Positions 47,554 to 57,143 of a stretch of DNA of 64,000 bases are shown in pieces. The notes beneath the pieces are model-generated. The model searched no databases. It was not told the origin of the DNA and saw only the letters and a list, made by a program, of their open reading frames with translations. Each line of letters opens with the position of its first letter. Position 1 is the first letter of the stretch. A program made the position numbers and the translations under genes. Source of the stretch: Anaerolinea sp. (GTDB lineage: Bacteria; Chloroflexota; Anaerolineae; Anaerolineales; Villigracilaceae); assembly GCA_020723805.1 (NCBI GenBank), contig DYID01000011.1, positions 1 through 64,000 on the forward strand, written 5' to 3'.

Positions 47554-48801
47554 CTAGCCGGTGATGGAAGACCAGGGAACGGCAAGGATGTTTTCATCCA
47601 GCCGCTTGACACGAGCGCCGCTATAAAGGATTAACCCGCCAGAAGCATGTGGATGATCCGTCAAGAACGCTCGCAGTCCCGCTGTGTCTTTATAGCCAAT
47701 AGTACCTGTTAACTTGACCTCGATTGCCAGCAGCCGTCTGCCATGTTCAAGGACAAAATCTACTTCTGTACCGTCCATAGTTCGCCAGAAGTGGAGTCGC
47801 CCGGCGGGTGTCATCAAGCGGGCTAGAATCCGCAGATGATGATAAATAAATGTTTCAAAGTAAGCCCCATATTCGCGCGCCTTGAGCAGGTCATCTACTT
47901 CGTAATATCCCGACAAAAAGACAGCCAGCGCGGGATCGTTGAAAAAGACTTTTGGAGATTTCAACAATCTGGTGGTGCGGCTTGCGGTAAAGGCGGGCAA
48001 ACGATTGAATAAGTGAGTAGTCTCCAGGATGTTCAGATAGCGATGTGTGGTAGGTTGGGACAGACGTGCATCGCGGGCGAGTTCCGATTGATTGAGCAAT
48101 TGGGCGGAACGCAGGGCAGCCAGTTCCATAACACGGCGAAAATCCAATAGCGCATCAATCTGTGCGACCTGACGCAGATCACGTTCCAGATAGGTCGCCA
48201 CATATCCCTCCCACCAGCGTACCCATGCCTGTGAGGAATTCAATGTAAGCAAGGGAGGCATAAAGCCGCGAAGGATCATCTCTGCCGGGTCGGACAAGGC
48301 GGACGGTATTTCTCCTTCTTCCGGGAATTCGCCGCGCAATAGACGGGCGAGAAGATCAGGATGAGGGCGGTTATTCATTTCGCCCATTGACATGGGATCC
48401 AGCACAAAGTAAACGGCGCGCCCCGCCAGGCTTTCACTGACTCGTTTCATCTGCAGCAAATTGGCAGACCCGGAAAGCACGAATTGATACTTTCCGGGAT
48501 GTTGATCTACTGTTCTCTTGATTGCCGGCAAAAGATTGGGGGCTTTTTGAACCTCGTCCAAGACAACTTGATTTACCCCCGACCATAAAGACTCCGGATT
48601 GGAATGCGCCTGTTCCAGCGTGTCGAAATCATCCAAGGTGCGAAACCGCCAGCCTCTGAAGGGTTCGGCATTCATGAGCAGTGTACTTTTTCCGACCTGC
48701 CTTGCGCCTGTCAACACGACGATAGGGTGGTCTTGAATGGCAGCCTGCAGCAGGGGAGTAAGCCAGCGTTCCCGGTATGACGTTTCCGAAAAGTTATTCA
48801 T
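47554..48801 (-). CDS. AAA ATPase with C-terminal DUF4143
   Basis: VVLTGARQVGKSTLL, DEVQKAPNLLPAIKRTVD, FVLSGSANLLQMKRVSESLAGRA, C-terminal DGTEVDFVLEHGRRLLAIEVK. Confidence 0.95.
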   Translation of the reverse strand: MNNFSETSYRERWLTPLLQAAIQDHPIVVLTGARQVGKSTLLMNAEPFRGWRFRTLDDFDTLEQAHSNPESLWSGVNQVVLDEVQKAPNLLPAIKRTVDQHPGKYQFVLSGSANLLQMKRVSESLAGRAVYFVLDPMSMGEMNNRPHPDLLARLLRGEFPEEGEIPSALSDPAEMILRGFMPPLLTLNSSQAWVRWWEGYVATYLERDLRQVAQIDALLDFRRVMELAALRSAQLLNQSELARDARLSQPTTHRYLNILETTHLFNRLPAFTASRTTRLLKSPKVFFNDPALAVFLSGYYEVDDLLKAREYGAYFETFIYHHLRILARLMTPAGRLHFWRTMDGTEVDFVLEHGRRLLAIEVKLTGTIGYKDTAGLRAFLTDHPHASGGLILYSGARVKRLDENILAVPWSSITG

Positions 48802-48959
48802 GTCGTGAATAATAATTCAAAACACTGATTCGCGCAATTAGGATTTTTGAACATCGCAGGCTCATAAAACAGCCAGTCAGGGGTTTTCTCTCTGGAATTC
48901 AAACTCTAACCATCTTCTCACCTTCCCGCCTCTTGACCAAAAACGTACTTCGCTATAAA

Positions 48960-48991
48960 GTTAAGCCTGCTTAACTAAAAAGAAGGCTTAA
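48960..48991. promoter_or_regulatory. Operator-like palindrome upstream of the MarR gene
   Basis: GTTAAGC-CT-GCTTAAC (48960-48975) perfect 7+7 palindrome, plus a third GCTTAAC half-site at 48985-48991 abutting the ATG. Confidence 0.75.
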
Positions 48992-48993
48992 CT

Positions 48994-49437
48994 ATGCCCA
49001 AAACGCTCCAAATTACCCAAACCCTGCGCGAATGGATGGATGTTTTCATGCACCGTTCCATGCGCGACTGGGCGCGCTTTGCCAAATCCACCGGGCTTTC
49101 GATGGCGCAGTTCGGCGTGTTGATGCAGTTGTATCACAAGGGCGCCTGCGGCATGTCGCAAATCAGCGAGCGCTTCGATGTGACGCCTGCGGCGGCGAGT
49201 CAGTTGGTGGAAAAACTCGTCCAAGCGGGTTACATCAAGCGCGCCGAAGACCCCTCTGACCGCCGTGCCAAACTGCTGAAACTCTCCCCCAGTGGCACGA
49301 AACTCATCGAGGAAGGCATCAACGAACGTTACCGCTGGCTGGACGATTTGGTCAGCCGCCTCTCGCCCGAAGAGCAAGTCAGGGTCAGCGAGGCGCTCGA
49401 AATCCTGACCCGCGCCGCCCAAGAGATGGAACCGTAA
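48994..49437 (+). CDS. MarR-family transcriptional regulator
   Basis: MSQISERFDVTPAAASQLVEKLVQAGYIKRAEDPSDRRAKLLKLSPSG. Confidence 0.96.
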   Translation: MPKTLQITQTLREWMDVFMHRSMRDWARFAKSTGLSMAQFGVLMQLYHKGACGMSQISERFDVTPAAASQLVEKLVQAGYIKRAEDPSDRRAKLLKLSPSGTKLIEEGINERYRWLDDLVSRLSPEEQVRVSEALEILTRAAQEMEP

Positions 49438-49446
49438 CGCCGCCCG

Positions 49447-49480
49447 CTGATTACTGCCTTACTGATCACTGATCACTCAC
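49447..49480. repeat. Heptanucleotide repeat (ACTGATC)n in intergenic region
   Basis: CTGATTACTGCCTTACTGATCACTGATCACTCAC; exact period-7 core ACTGATCACTGATCACT (49461-49477). Confidence 0.6.
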
Positions 49481-49496
49481 CCCCCCCGGAGTCCCC

Positions 49497-51740
49497 ATGT
49501 CCCGTATCCTCAAATACCTCAAACCTTTCACGCTTTTATTGATTCTGGCGGTTGTCCTGCTCTTCCTGCAAGCCAACGCCGACCTGGCTCTGCCCGATTA
49601 CATGTCGCGCATCGTCAACGTGGGCATTCAGCAGAGCGGAGTGGAAAGCCCGCTGCCGGACGCCATGCGTCAGGTCACGATGGAGCGGCTGACTCTCTTC
49701 CTGACCACCGAAGAAAAAGACGCGGTTCTGGCGCAGTACAAATGGATTGATTCCGCCTCGCCAGACTATGACGCCTATCTCAAGCAATATCCCGCTTTAG
49801 CCGAATCTCCCATCTACGTTTTGCAGACGACCGACGCCGCCACGCGCACCGACCTGGAAACGATTCTCGCCAAGCCTTTACTGACGGTCTTCGGCATCGA
49901 GCAGGCGCTTCAAAACCCCGACCAGGCGGCGGCGATGTTCAAAAGCGGCGGATTCGACCTCTCGAAACTGCCGCCCGGCATGGACATCTTCGATGCGCTG
50001 AAACTCATGCCCGAATCCCAGCGCACACAACTGTTGAGCGCCGTTGACGAACGCTTCACCTCCCTGGGCGGAGAAAAAGCCATTCGTCAAGCCGCGGCGC
50101 GCGCCGTCGTCGCCGAATACGAAGCGCTGGGTGTGGACGTTCAAAAGATGCAGAACGCCTATCTCTTCAAAGTCGGCGGGCAGATGCTGCTCATCGCCCT
50201 GGTCTCGGCGGTCGCTACCATTCTGGTTGGGCTGCTTGGCTCGCGCATCGCGGCAGGGCTGGCGCGCGACCTGCGCCGCTTCCTGTTCGAGAAAGTGATG
50301 CGCTTCTCCGGCGCGGAGTTCGAGCATTTCTCCACCGCTTCGCTCATCACCCGCGCCACCAACGACATCACCCAGGTGCAGTCGGTGATGGGTATTTTCG
50401 TGCGCATGGTCTTCTACGCGCCCATCATCGGTATCGGCGGCATCATCCGCGCCGTGGATAAAAGCCCCTCCATGTGGTGGACGATTGCGCTGGCGGTGGG
50501 AATCCTGCTGCTCATGATTATCACCATCTTCTCGATTGCCATGCCCAAGTTCCGCATCATCCAATCGCTGATGGATAAACTCAACCTGGTGGCGCGCGAA
50601 AACCTGAGCGGCATGATGGTCGTCCGCTCCTTCGACCGCGAACGGCACGAGGAAGCCCGCTTCGACCGCGCCAACCGCGACCTGACGGAGACCAACCTGT
50701 TCGTCAACCGCCTGTTCGTCATCATGATGCCCTTCATGATGCTCATCATGAACGGCGCCACCATGCTCATCCTGTGGGTCGGCTCGAACCAGGTGGCGCA
50801 GGCGCAAATGGAAGTGGGCGACATGATGGCGTTCATGCAATACGCCATGCAAATCGTCTTCGCCTTCCTTATGCTCTCCATGCTCTTCATCATGTTCCCG
50901 CGCGCCGACGTTTCCGCCCACCGCATCGCCGACGTGCTGGAAATGCCCATCACCGTGCTCGACCCCGCCCAGCCCAAACACTTCCCCGAATCCTTCCAGC
51001 CGACCATCGAATTTCGGGATGTCTCCTTCCGCTACCCCGGCGCCGACGACGACGTGCTCCACCACCTGACCTTCCGCATCGAAGCCGGACAAACGGTCGG
51101 CATCATGGGGACGACGGGTTCGGGCAAATCCACCGTGGTCAATCTCATCCCGCGCTTCTTCGACGTGACCGGCGGCTCGCTCCTCGTCAGCGGCGTGGAC
51201 ATCCGCGACGTGCCGCTCAAGGAACTGCGCGACAAAATCGGCTACATCCCGCAGCGCAGCAACCTGTTCACCGGCACCATCGAAAGCAACCTGCGCTACG
51301 CCGACGAAGACGCCGACGAGGAAACCCTGCAACTCGCCCTCGAAATTGCCCAGGCGGCGGATTTCGTCCGGGAGCGAAGCGAGGGGCTGCGCGCCGAGGT
51401 CTCGCAGGGAGGCGTGAACTACTCCGGCGGGCAGAAACAGCGTCTCAGCATCGCCCGCGCCCTGGTCAAGCGCGCTCCAATTTACATCTTCGACGATAGT
51501 TTCTCCGCCCTCGATTACCGCACCGACGCCCGTCTGCGCCGCGCCCTGCTCAAGTCGCTCAAAGGAAGCACGGTACTGATCGTCTCACAGCGCATCGCCA
51601 CCATCAAAAACGCCGACCAGATTTTCGTTTTGGATGAAGGCAGGCTGATCGGTCAAGGCACACACGAGGAATTGATGAAAACCAACGAAATTTACCGCGA
51701 GATTGCCCTCTCGCAACTCAAACAGGAGGCGCTGGCATGA
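49497..51740 (+). CDS. ABC exporter (fused permease-ATPase) with large extracytoplasmic insertion after TM1
   Basis: TM1 LLLILAVVLLFLQAN, ~190-aa loop, TM2 onward; GTTGSGKSTVVNLIPRFFDV; VNYSGGQKQRLSIARALVKRAPIYIFDDSFSALD. Confidence 0.95.
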   Translation: MSRILKYLKPFTLLLILAVVLLFLQANADLALPDYMSRIVNVGIQQSGVESPLPDAMRQVTMERLTLFLTTEEKDAVLAQYKWIDSASPDYDAYLKQYPALAESPIYVLQTTDAATRTDLETILAKPLLTVFGIEQALQNPDQAAAMFKSGGFDLSKLPPGMDIFDALKLMPESQRTQLLSAVDERFTSLGGEKAIRQAAARAVVAEYEALGVDVQKMQNAYLFKVGGQMLLIALVSAVATILVGLLGSRIAAGLARDLRRFLFEKVMRFSGAEFEHFSTASLITRATNDITQVQSVMGIFVRMVFYAPIIGIGGIIRAVDKSPSMWWTIALAVGILLLMIITIFSIAMPKFRIIQSLMDKLNLVARENLSGMMVVRSFDRERHEEARFDRANRDLTETNLFVNRLFVIMMPFMMLIMNGATMLILWVGSNQVAQAQMEVGDMMAFMQYAMQIVFAFLMLSMLFIMFPRADVSAHRIADVLEMPITVLDPAQPKHFPESFQPTIEFRDVSFRYPGADDDVLHHLTFRIEAGQTVGIMGTTGSGKSTVVNLIPRFFDVTGGSLLVSGVDIRDVPLKELRDKIGYIPQRSNLFTGTIESNLRYADEDADEETLQLALEIAQAADFVRERSEGLRAEVSQGGVNYSGGQKQRLSIARALVKRAPIYIFDDSFSALDYRTDARLRRALLKSLKGSTVLIVSQRIATIKNADQIFVLDEGRLIGQGTHEELMKTNEIYREIALSQLKQEALA

Positions 51741-53647
51741 ACGGCTCGAACCCCAAAGAACCCAAACCCCAATCCACGGCGTCCCCGCGCGGACCGATGG
51801 GCGGGCGCGGACCCATGGGATACAACCCGCACATGATGGGCGGTCCCGTTCAAAAAGCGCGCGACTTCAAAGGCACGCTTCGCAAACTGGTTTCCTATCT
51901 CGCGCCGTACCGCGCCAAAATCACCCTGGTCTTCCTGCTGGCAATCGGTTCGACCGTCTTCATGATTGTGGGACCGAAGATTTTAGGCAACGCTACCACC
52001 GAGCTGTTCAACGGTATTCTGGCGAAAATCGCCGGCACGGGCGATGTGCCCTTCGATGTCATCGGGCGCATTTTGCTGACCGCCCTCGGCTTGTACGCGC
52101 TTTCCGCCGCTCTCAGTTACGCCCAGGGCTGGCTGATGACCGATGTCGCCATCGAGGTTACCTACAAACTGCGCCGCGAGATGATGGAAAAAATCAACCG
52201 CATGCCGTTCCGCTACTTCGACGGCACGCCGCATGGCGAGACGCTCTCCCTGCTCACCAACGACGTGGACACCATCAACCAGACCCTCAACCAGAGCCTG
52301 ACGCAAATCATCACCTCGCTGGTTGCCGTGGTGGGCATTCTCGCCATGATGATCACCATCTCCTGGCAGATGACGCTGGTGGCGCTGACCATCATCCCCG
52401 CCTCGATGATGATTGTGATGATCATCGTGCGCCAGTCGCAGCGCTTCTTCAAGGAACAGCAGGATTACCTCGGTCACGTCAACGGGCATGTGGAGGAAAT
52501 GTTCGGCGGGCATCTCATCGTCAAAGCCTTCAACGGCGAAGAGAAGAGCATCGCCAAATTCAACGAATACAACAACACCCTCTACGGCTCGGCGTGGAAA
52601 TCGCAATTCTTCTCCAGCATCATGATGCCGGTCATGCGGCTGGTGAGCAACCTGGGTTATGTGGCGGTCGTCATCCTCGGCGGCTGGCTGACCATCCGCA
52701 AAGCCATCACCGTCGGCGATATTCAGGCGTTCATCCAGTACATCAACTCATTCACCCAGCCCATCACCCAACTGGCGAACATCTCCAACGTGCTGCAAAG
52801 CACCGTCGCCGCGGCAGAGCGCGTCTTCGACTTCCTCGAAAAAGAGGAAGAGACGCCCGAAACCGCCTCGCCCGTCAAACTGGAGCGCGTGCGCGGGCAG
52901 GTCGAATTTCGCGATGTGTATTTCGGCTACGTCCCCGGCACGCCGGTCATCAAAGGCTTCTCGGCGGAGATTCAGCCCGGGCAGCGGGTGGCAATCGTCG
53001 GTCCGACCGGAGCCGGCAAGACCACTATCGTCAAACTGCTGATGCGCTTCTACGACGTGGATAGCGGCTCCATCCGCATTGACGGTCACGACCTGCGCGA
53101 ATTCACCCGCGCCGACGTGCACACTATGTTCGGCATGGTGCTGCAGGATACCTGGCTGTTCAACGGCACGATTCTCGATAACATCCGCTACGGGCGCGAG
53201 GACGCCACGGAGGAAGAAGTCATCGCCGCCGCTCAAGCCGCCCACGTGGATCACTTCATCCACACCCTGCCGGAAGGCTATCATTTCGTGCTGAACGAGG
53301 AAGTGACCAACATCTCGCAGGGACAGAAGCAACTGCTCACCATCGCCCGCGCCTTCCTTGCCAACTCGCCCATGCTCATCCTCGACGAAGCCACCAGTTC
53401 GGTGGATACGCACACCGAAATCCTGATCCAGAAAGCGATGGACCAACTGATGCGCGGACGCACCAGTTTCATCATCGCTCACCGCCTGTCCACCATCCAG
53501 CACGCGGACCTGATTCTGGTGATGCGCGACGGCAACATCGTCGAGCAGGGCACACACGCCCAGCTGCTGGCGCAGGGCGGCTTCTATGCCGACTTGTACA
53601 ACAGCCAGTTCGAGAAAATGGAGGAACTGGAAGCGGTGAGTGTGTAG
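51737..53647 (+). CDS. ABC exporter (fused permease-ATPase), partner of the preceding gene
   Basis: GPTGAGKTTIVKLLMRFYDV; ISQGQKQLLTIARAFLANSPMLILDEATSSVDT; 4-bp overlap with upstream gene. Confidence 0.95.
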   Translation: MNGSNPKEPKPQSTASPRGPMGGRGPMGYNPHMMGGPVQKARDFKGTLRKLVSYLAPYRAKITLVFLLAIGSTVFMIVGPKILGNATTELFNGILAKIAGTGDVPFDVIGRILLTALGLYALSAALSYAQGWLMTDVAIEVTYKLRREMMEKINRMPFRYFDGTPHGETLSLLTNDVDTINQTLNQSLTQIITSLVAVVGILAMMITISWQMTLVALTIIPASMMIVMIIVRQSQRFFKEQQDYLGHVNGHVEEMFGGHLIVKAFNGEEKSIAKFNEYNNTLYGSAWKSQFFSSIMMPVMRLVSNLGYVAVVILGGWLTIRKAITVGDIQAFIQYINSFTQPITQLANISNVLQSTVAAAERVFDFLEKEEETPETASPVKLERVRGQVEFRDVYFGYVPGTPVIKGFSAEIQPGQRVAIVGPTGAGKTTIVKLLMRFYDVDSGSIRIDGHDLREFTRADVHTMFGMVLQDTWLFNGTILDNIRYGREDATEEEVIAAAQAAHVDHFIHTLPEGYHFVLNEEVTNISQGQKQLLTIARAFLANSPMLILDEATSSVDTHTEILIQKAMDQLMRGRTSFIIAHRLSTIQHADLILVMRDGNIVEQGTHAQLLAQGGFYADLYNSQFEKMEELEAVSV

Positions 53648-53674
53648 GTGGTAATTGGTGATCGGTAAATGGAT

Positions 53675-53702
53675 ATGCCCCTTTCCGTTTGGAGAGGGGC
53701 AT
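53675..53702 (+). terminator. Terminator-like hairpin after the ABC exporter pair
   Basis: ATGCCCCT...AGGGGCAT followed by TTGTATTTTTG. Confidence 0.65.
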
Positions 53703-53801
53703 TTGTATTTTTGTCTTCCCGCCGGCTCTACGAAGTTTCCGAAAGAACCTGAAACCGCAAAATGTTACAATATTGCCGAAATCAATTCGTGCGGAGAAAA
53801 A

Positions 53802-54356
53802 ATGTCGAGGCAGATAGATGAACTTGTCCGAATGCGTGATGTGGAAACCCTCTACGAGTTAATGAGCGAGAGCGATGAATGGCTGGTGCAATTGGAGGCG
53901 GCAGAAGGGCTTGTCAAACTTGGAGACCGGCGCGGCTACGATTTCCTCATCACAGCGCTGGCGAGCGACGATGAAGAAATCCTCGAAGTCGCAAGGGAGA
54001 TTCTCGCCTCGCCCGAACTGACGCGGATGAAGAACGAGATCGAGGCAGAACTGGAGCGCGAGCGCCGGGTCCAGATTGAAGCGGCAAAGCGGCGCATCCA
54101 AAGCGGGGGAAAGGTTTTTCGCTACAAGATGGTCTATCTGCCTGCCGCAGCGCTCATGGGCAACGACCCGCTGCAAAACGAATACAACCTCCCGGCGCTC
54201 GATAATCACGGACTGGCGGGCTGGGAAGTCGTCACCATCATCCCGCAGAGACGTTCCATGCTGGTTGGCAGTGTGGACGACCACTTTACCGGCGCATATT
54301 TCCTGCTCAAGAAGGAAATCCTGCCGCACGAGGGTGCTGAACTGGATGGCGGCTAA
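53802..54356 (+). CDS. HEAT-like repeat protein with C-terminal DUF4177-like region
   Basis: LVQLEAAEGLVKLGDRRGYDFLITALASDDEEILEVAREIL; C-terminal FRYKMVYLP...LDNHGLAGWEVVTIIPQ. Confidence 0.65.
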   Translation: MSRQIDELVRMRDVETLYELMSESDEWLVQLEAAEGLVKLGDRRGYDFLITALASDDEEILEVAREILASPELTRMKNEIEAELERERRVQIEAAKRRIQSGGKVFRYKMVYLPAAALMGNDPLQNEYNLPALDNHGLAGWEVVTIIPQRRSMLVGSVDDHFTGAYFLLKKEILPHEGAELDGG

Positions 54357-55539
54357 ACAGTGGGGCATAAAGCGGGGATGGCTTCTTTGCATCGCGCTAT
54401 TCCTTCTCCTGCGCCTGACCGCCTCATTTCTCGGATACACCGCCGCGTTGGGTCCCGCCCCGCAACCTTTATCCAACGAACCGATCAACGCCGTTGCCGA
54501 AACGCTGCTGCGACAGGACAATTTCTCCCATCACTTTATCAACATCTGGAAACGCTGGGACACGGACTGGTATCTCAAGATTGCGGCTTTTGGCTATGAT
54601 CCCAACGACGGGACGGCTGCTTACCTGCCCCTCTACCCCTGGCTGACCGGCCGGCTTGCATCCCTCACCGGGGACTTTTTATTCTCCGCTCTGCTGATTT
54701 CGAATCTTGCCGCGCTTGCAGTCTTCATCCTCTTTTACGAGGTCGCCCGCACCGAAGGGCTGCCGAGTGACCAGGCAGGGGCGGCGGTTATTTCCCTTGC
54801 CATCTTTCCCTCGGCTTTTTTTCTCATCGCCGCCTACACCGATTCTGTTTTTCTTGCCTTCACACTAGGCGCCTGGCTGGCTGCCCGCCGGCGGCGCTGG
54901 GTTTTGGCGGGCATCTTGGGCGGCTTTGCCACACTGACCCGCCTGCAGGGAAGTTTGCTAACCCCCGTTCTGGGTTTGTTGTGGCTGAGGGAAATTGCCG
55001 GCTTCCGATTGCTGGAACCTGTAACCTGGCGCAAGGCGTCAGCAGGCTTTCGCAATCTCTCCTGGCTGGCTTCCCTGTTTCCTGCCCTCACATTCGTTGG
55101 CTGGAATCTGTACCTGAAGGCTGCCCGCTTGGGAAATATCACCGAAACGCTCAACTCTCACTGGGGCATTCGCACTGTCCTGCCCTGGACCGGGGTTCGG
55201 CTGTTCCTCGAGCGCCTTCTCGACACTCCGCGCGTTTTTGTGGATTACATTGACCTCGGTTCTCTGGCATTCATCCTCACTTTGCTCATTTTTGGCTTGC
55301 GTCGGCTCGACCCAACCCTCTCCATATACGCCTGGCTGAATCTCGCTTTATTCTTCATGCGCGGCACGCCGCCTCATCTTTTGGACAGTTTTAGCCGCTA
55401 TATGCTTGCCGTCTTTCCGGCGTTCCTCGTTATGGGCGGCATCCCAAACCGCGCCGCGCGGTTCACTCTGTGGGCAGGTTCTTTCACCCTGCAACTCTTT
55501 TTGCTGATGGGTTTCTTAGACTGGCGATGGGTTGCCTAA
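54346..55539 (+). CDS. PIG-V/GT39-like membrane mannosyltransferase homolog
   Basis: WKRWDTDWYLKIAAFGYDPNDGTAAYLPLYPWLTGRLASL; polytopic; start at MAAKQWGIKRG. Confidence 0.82.
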   Translation: MAAKQWGIKRGWLLCIALFLLLRLTASFLGYTAALGPAPQPLSNEPINAVAETLLRQDNFSHHFINIWKRWDTDWYLKIAAFGYDPNDGTAAYLPLYPWLTGRLASLTGDFLFSALLISNLAALAVFILFYEVARTEGLPSDQAGAAVISLAIFPSAFFLIAAYTDSVFLAFTLGAWLAARRRRWVLAGILGGFATLTRLQGSLLTPVLGLLWLREIAGFRLLEPVTWRKASAGFRNLSWLASLFPALTFVGWNLYLKAARLGNITETLNSHWGIRTVLPWTGVRLFLERLLDTPRVFVDYIDLGSLAFILTLLIFGLRRLDPTLSIYAWLNLALFFMRGTPPHLLDSFSRYMLAVFPAFLVMGGIPNRAARFTLWAGSFTLQLFLLMGFLDWRWVA

Positions 55540-55579
55540 TGAGCGCAGAAACACCATTGACAACTTGCTTGGCTTGCAT

Positions 55580-55613
55580 ATAATTGTTATTGAAAATCAA
55601 TTTCAATTAGAGA
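55580..55613 (+). promoter_or_regulatory. Fur/Zur-box-like sequence upstream of the Fur-family gene
   Basis: ATAATTGTTATTGAAAATCAATTTCAATTAGAGA; TTGAAAATCAATTTCAA resembles GATAATCATTATC-type boxes. Confidence 0.65.
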
Positions 55614-55618
55614 ATGCC

Positions 55619-56035
55619 ATGACTGCCATCCCTTGGCTTACCCAACTCCAGGAAAACGGCTACCGCCTGACCGAAGCGCGCCGCGCCGTAGTGGAAACTG
55701 TTCAGGGATCCACCCATGCACTCACCCCCCTTCAGGTCTTCGACCTGGCGCGGAAAAAATATCCCGCGCTGGGGCTGGTTTCGGTTTATCGCACGCTCGA
55801 AAAATTGGAGGAACTCCACCTCATCCAGCGTGTGCATCAGCCAAGCGGATGCCAGGCGTTCATTTCCGCCGGTAGCGGTCATCAGCACCTGCTGCTCTGC
55901 CAGAACTGCGGGAAGGTGGAATTCTTCGAGGGCGACGACCTCGAAGTGCTGACCGAAGCCATCGCCCGCCGCACCGGTTATCAGATCAAGGAGCACTGGC
56001 TTCAGTTATTTGGCTTGTGCCAAAACTGCCAATAA
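55619..56035 (+). CDS. Fur-family metalloregulator (Fur/Zur type)
   Basis: LQENGYRLTEARRAVVETV, LGLVSVYRTLEKLEELHLIQRVHQPSG, HQHLLLCQNCGKVEFFEGDD. Confidence 0.96.
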   Translation: MTAIPWLTQLQENGYRLTEARRAVVETVQGSTHALTPLQVFDLARKKYPALGLVSVYRTLEKLEELHLIQRVHQPSGCQAFISAGSGHQHLLLCQNCGKVEFFEGDDLEVLTEAIARRTGYQIKEHWLQLFGLCQNCQ

Positions 56036-56154
56036 ATTGCTCTTTACGTCTGCTGCGTCGGCAGTCCTTTGTACGTACTGTGCGCTCTCTGGCGCACTTT
56101 ACCAAATAACTTTCCCCCACGCTTTGCTTGGGGGATAAAAAATCGAGGTTCTAA

Positions 56155-57093
56155 ATGAAAAAGATTATCAATACCATTTTTGGACTTTCCCTTCTTTCGG
56201 TTCTTCTCCTGACCTCATGCGGCTCAGCCTCCCAAGGCAGTGACCGCCGCCCGGTCGTTCTCGCCTCCACCACCTTCCTGGCAGACATCGCCCGCAACGT
56301 CGCCGGCGACCGCCTGACGGTGGAGTCCCTGCTCCCCATCGGCGCAGACCCGCACGCCTATCAGCCCACCCCGCAGGACGCGGCAAAGGTGGCAGACAGC
56401 AAAGTGCTCATCGTCAATGGTATGGACTACGAGCATTTCATCGAGCCTTTGCTTGAGAATGCCGGCGGCACGCGGATGATCGTCACGGCTTCGGAGGGGC
56501 TCGAAGCGCGTCACATGGAGGAACATGCCGGGGAGGCAGGAGCAGGCGAAGGTCACGTGCATGAGGCGGGCAACCCGCACATGTGGCTGGACCCGAACCT
56601 CGTCATCCACTACGTGGAGAATATCCGCGACGGGTTGATTGCGTTCGATCCAGAGGGCGAGGCGGTCTATCGGTCCAATGCCGAGGCGTATATCACCCAA
56701 CTCAAAGCGCTCGATACGTGGATCGTCGAGCAGGTTTCGCAAATCCCTGCCGAAAGAAAATTACTCGTCACCAACCACAAATCACTGGGGTACTTTGCCG
56801 AGCGATATGGCTTTACAATTGCCGGCACGGTCATCGAGAGTTTCAGTTCGGGCGCTTCACCCTCCGCCGGGCAGATGGCAGACCTGATTGCGCAAATCAA
56901 AGCCAGCGGCGCGCCTGCCATCTTTTTGGATGCGTCGGATAACGAGGCGCTTGCCCGCCAGATTGCCGCCGAGACCGGCGTAAGAGTGGTCACCGATTTG
57001 CATCTGGAGTCATTGACCGACGGCGCGCCCGCCGCGACCTACATTGACATGATGAAGCATAATGTGACGCTGATTGTAAATGCGTTGAAATGA
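56155..57093 (+). CDS. Zn/Mn ABC transporter substrate-binding lipoprotein (ZnuA/TroA-like)
   Basis: LLLTSCGSA lipobox; VASTTFLADIARNVAGDRLTVESLLPIGADPHAYQPTPQDAAKVADS; GNPHMWLDPNLVIHYVENI. Confidence 0.95.
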   Translation: MKKIINTIFGLSLLSVLLLTSCGSASQGSDRRPVVLASTTFLADIARNVAGDRLTVESLLPIGADPHAYQPTPQDAAKVADSKVLIVNGMDYEHFIEPLLENAGGTRMIVTASEGLEARHMEEHAGEAGAGEGHVHEAGNPHMWLDPNLVIHYVENIRDGLIAFDPEGEAVYRSNAEAYITQLKALDTWIVEQVSQIPAERKLLVTNHKSLGYFAERYGFTIAGTVIESFSSGASPSAGQMADLIAQIKASGAPAIFLDASDNEALARQIAAETGVRVVTDLHLESLTDGAPAATYIDMMKHNVTLIVNALK

Positions 57094-57143
57094 CCTCACC
57101 CTTTCCCGCCCTGCGGGTTGGGGATGGGTGAGGTGAGGTAAAT

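Noticed and set aside
45534-48801. AAC(3)/TIR/DUF4143 region as a mobile defence island
   Set aside because: No integrase, transposase, tRNA attachment site or direct repeats visible; only the TIR protein itself is flagged.
49878-51332. 484-aa antisense ORF (minus) opposite the ABC exporter
   Set aside because: Low-complexity, His/Asp/Glu-rich translation typical of the antisense frame of a GC-rich gene; the plus strand has full ABC motifs.
51703-53064. 453-aa plus-strand ORF in an alternate frame of the second ABC exporter gene
   Set aside because: Arg/His-rich out-of-frame translation; the real frame (51737-53647) has Walker A/B and ABC signature motifs.
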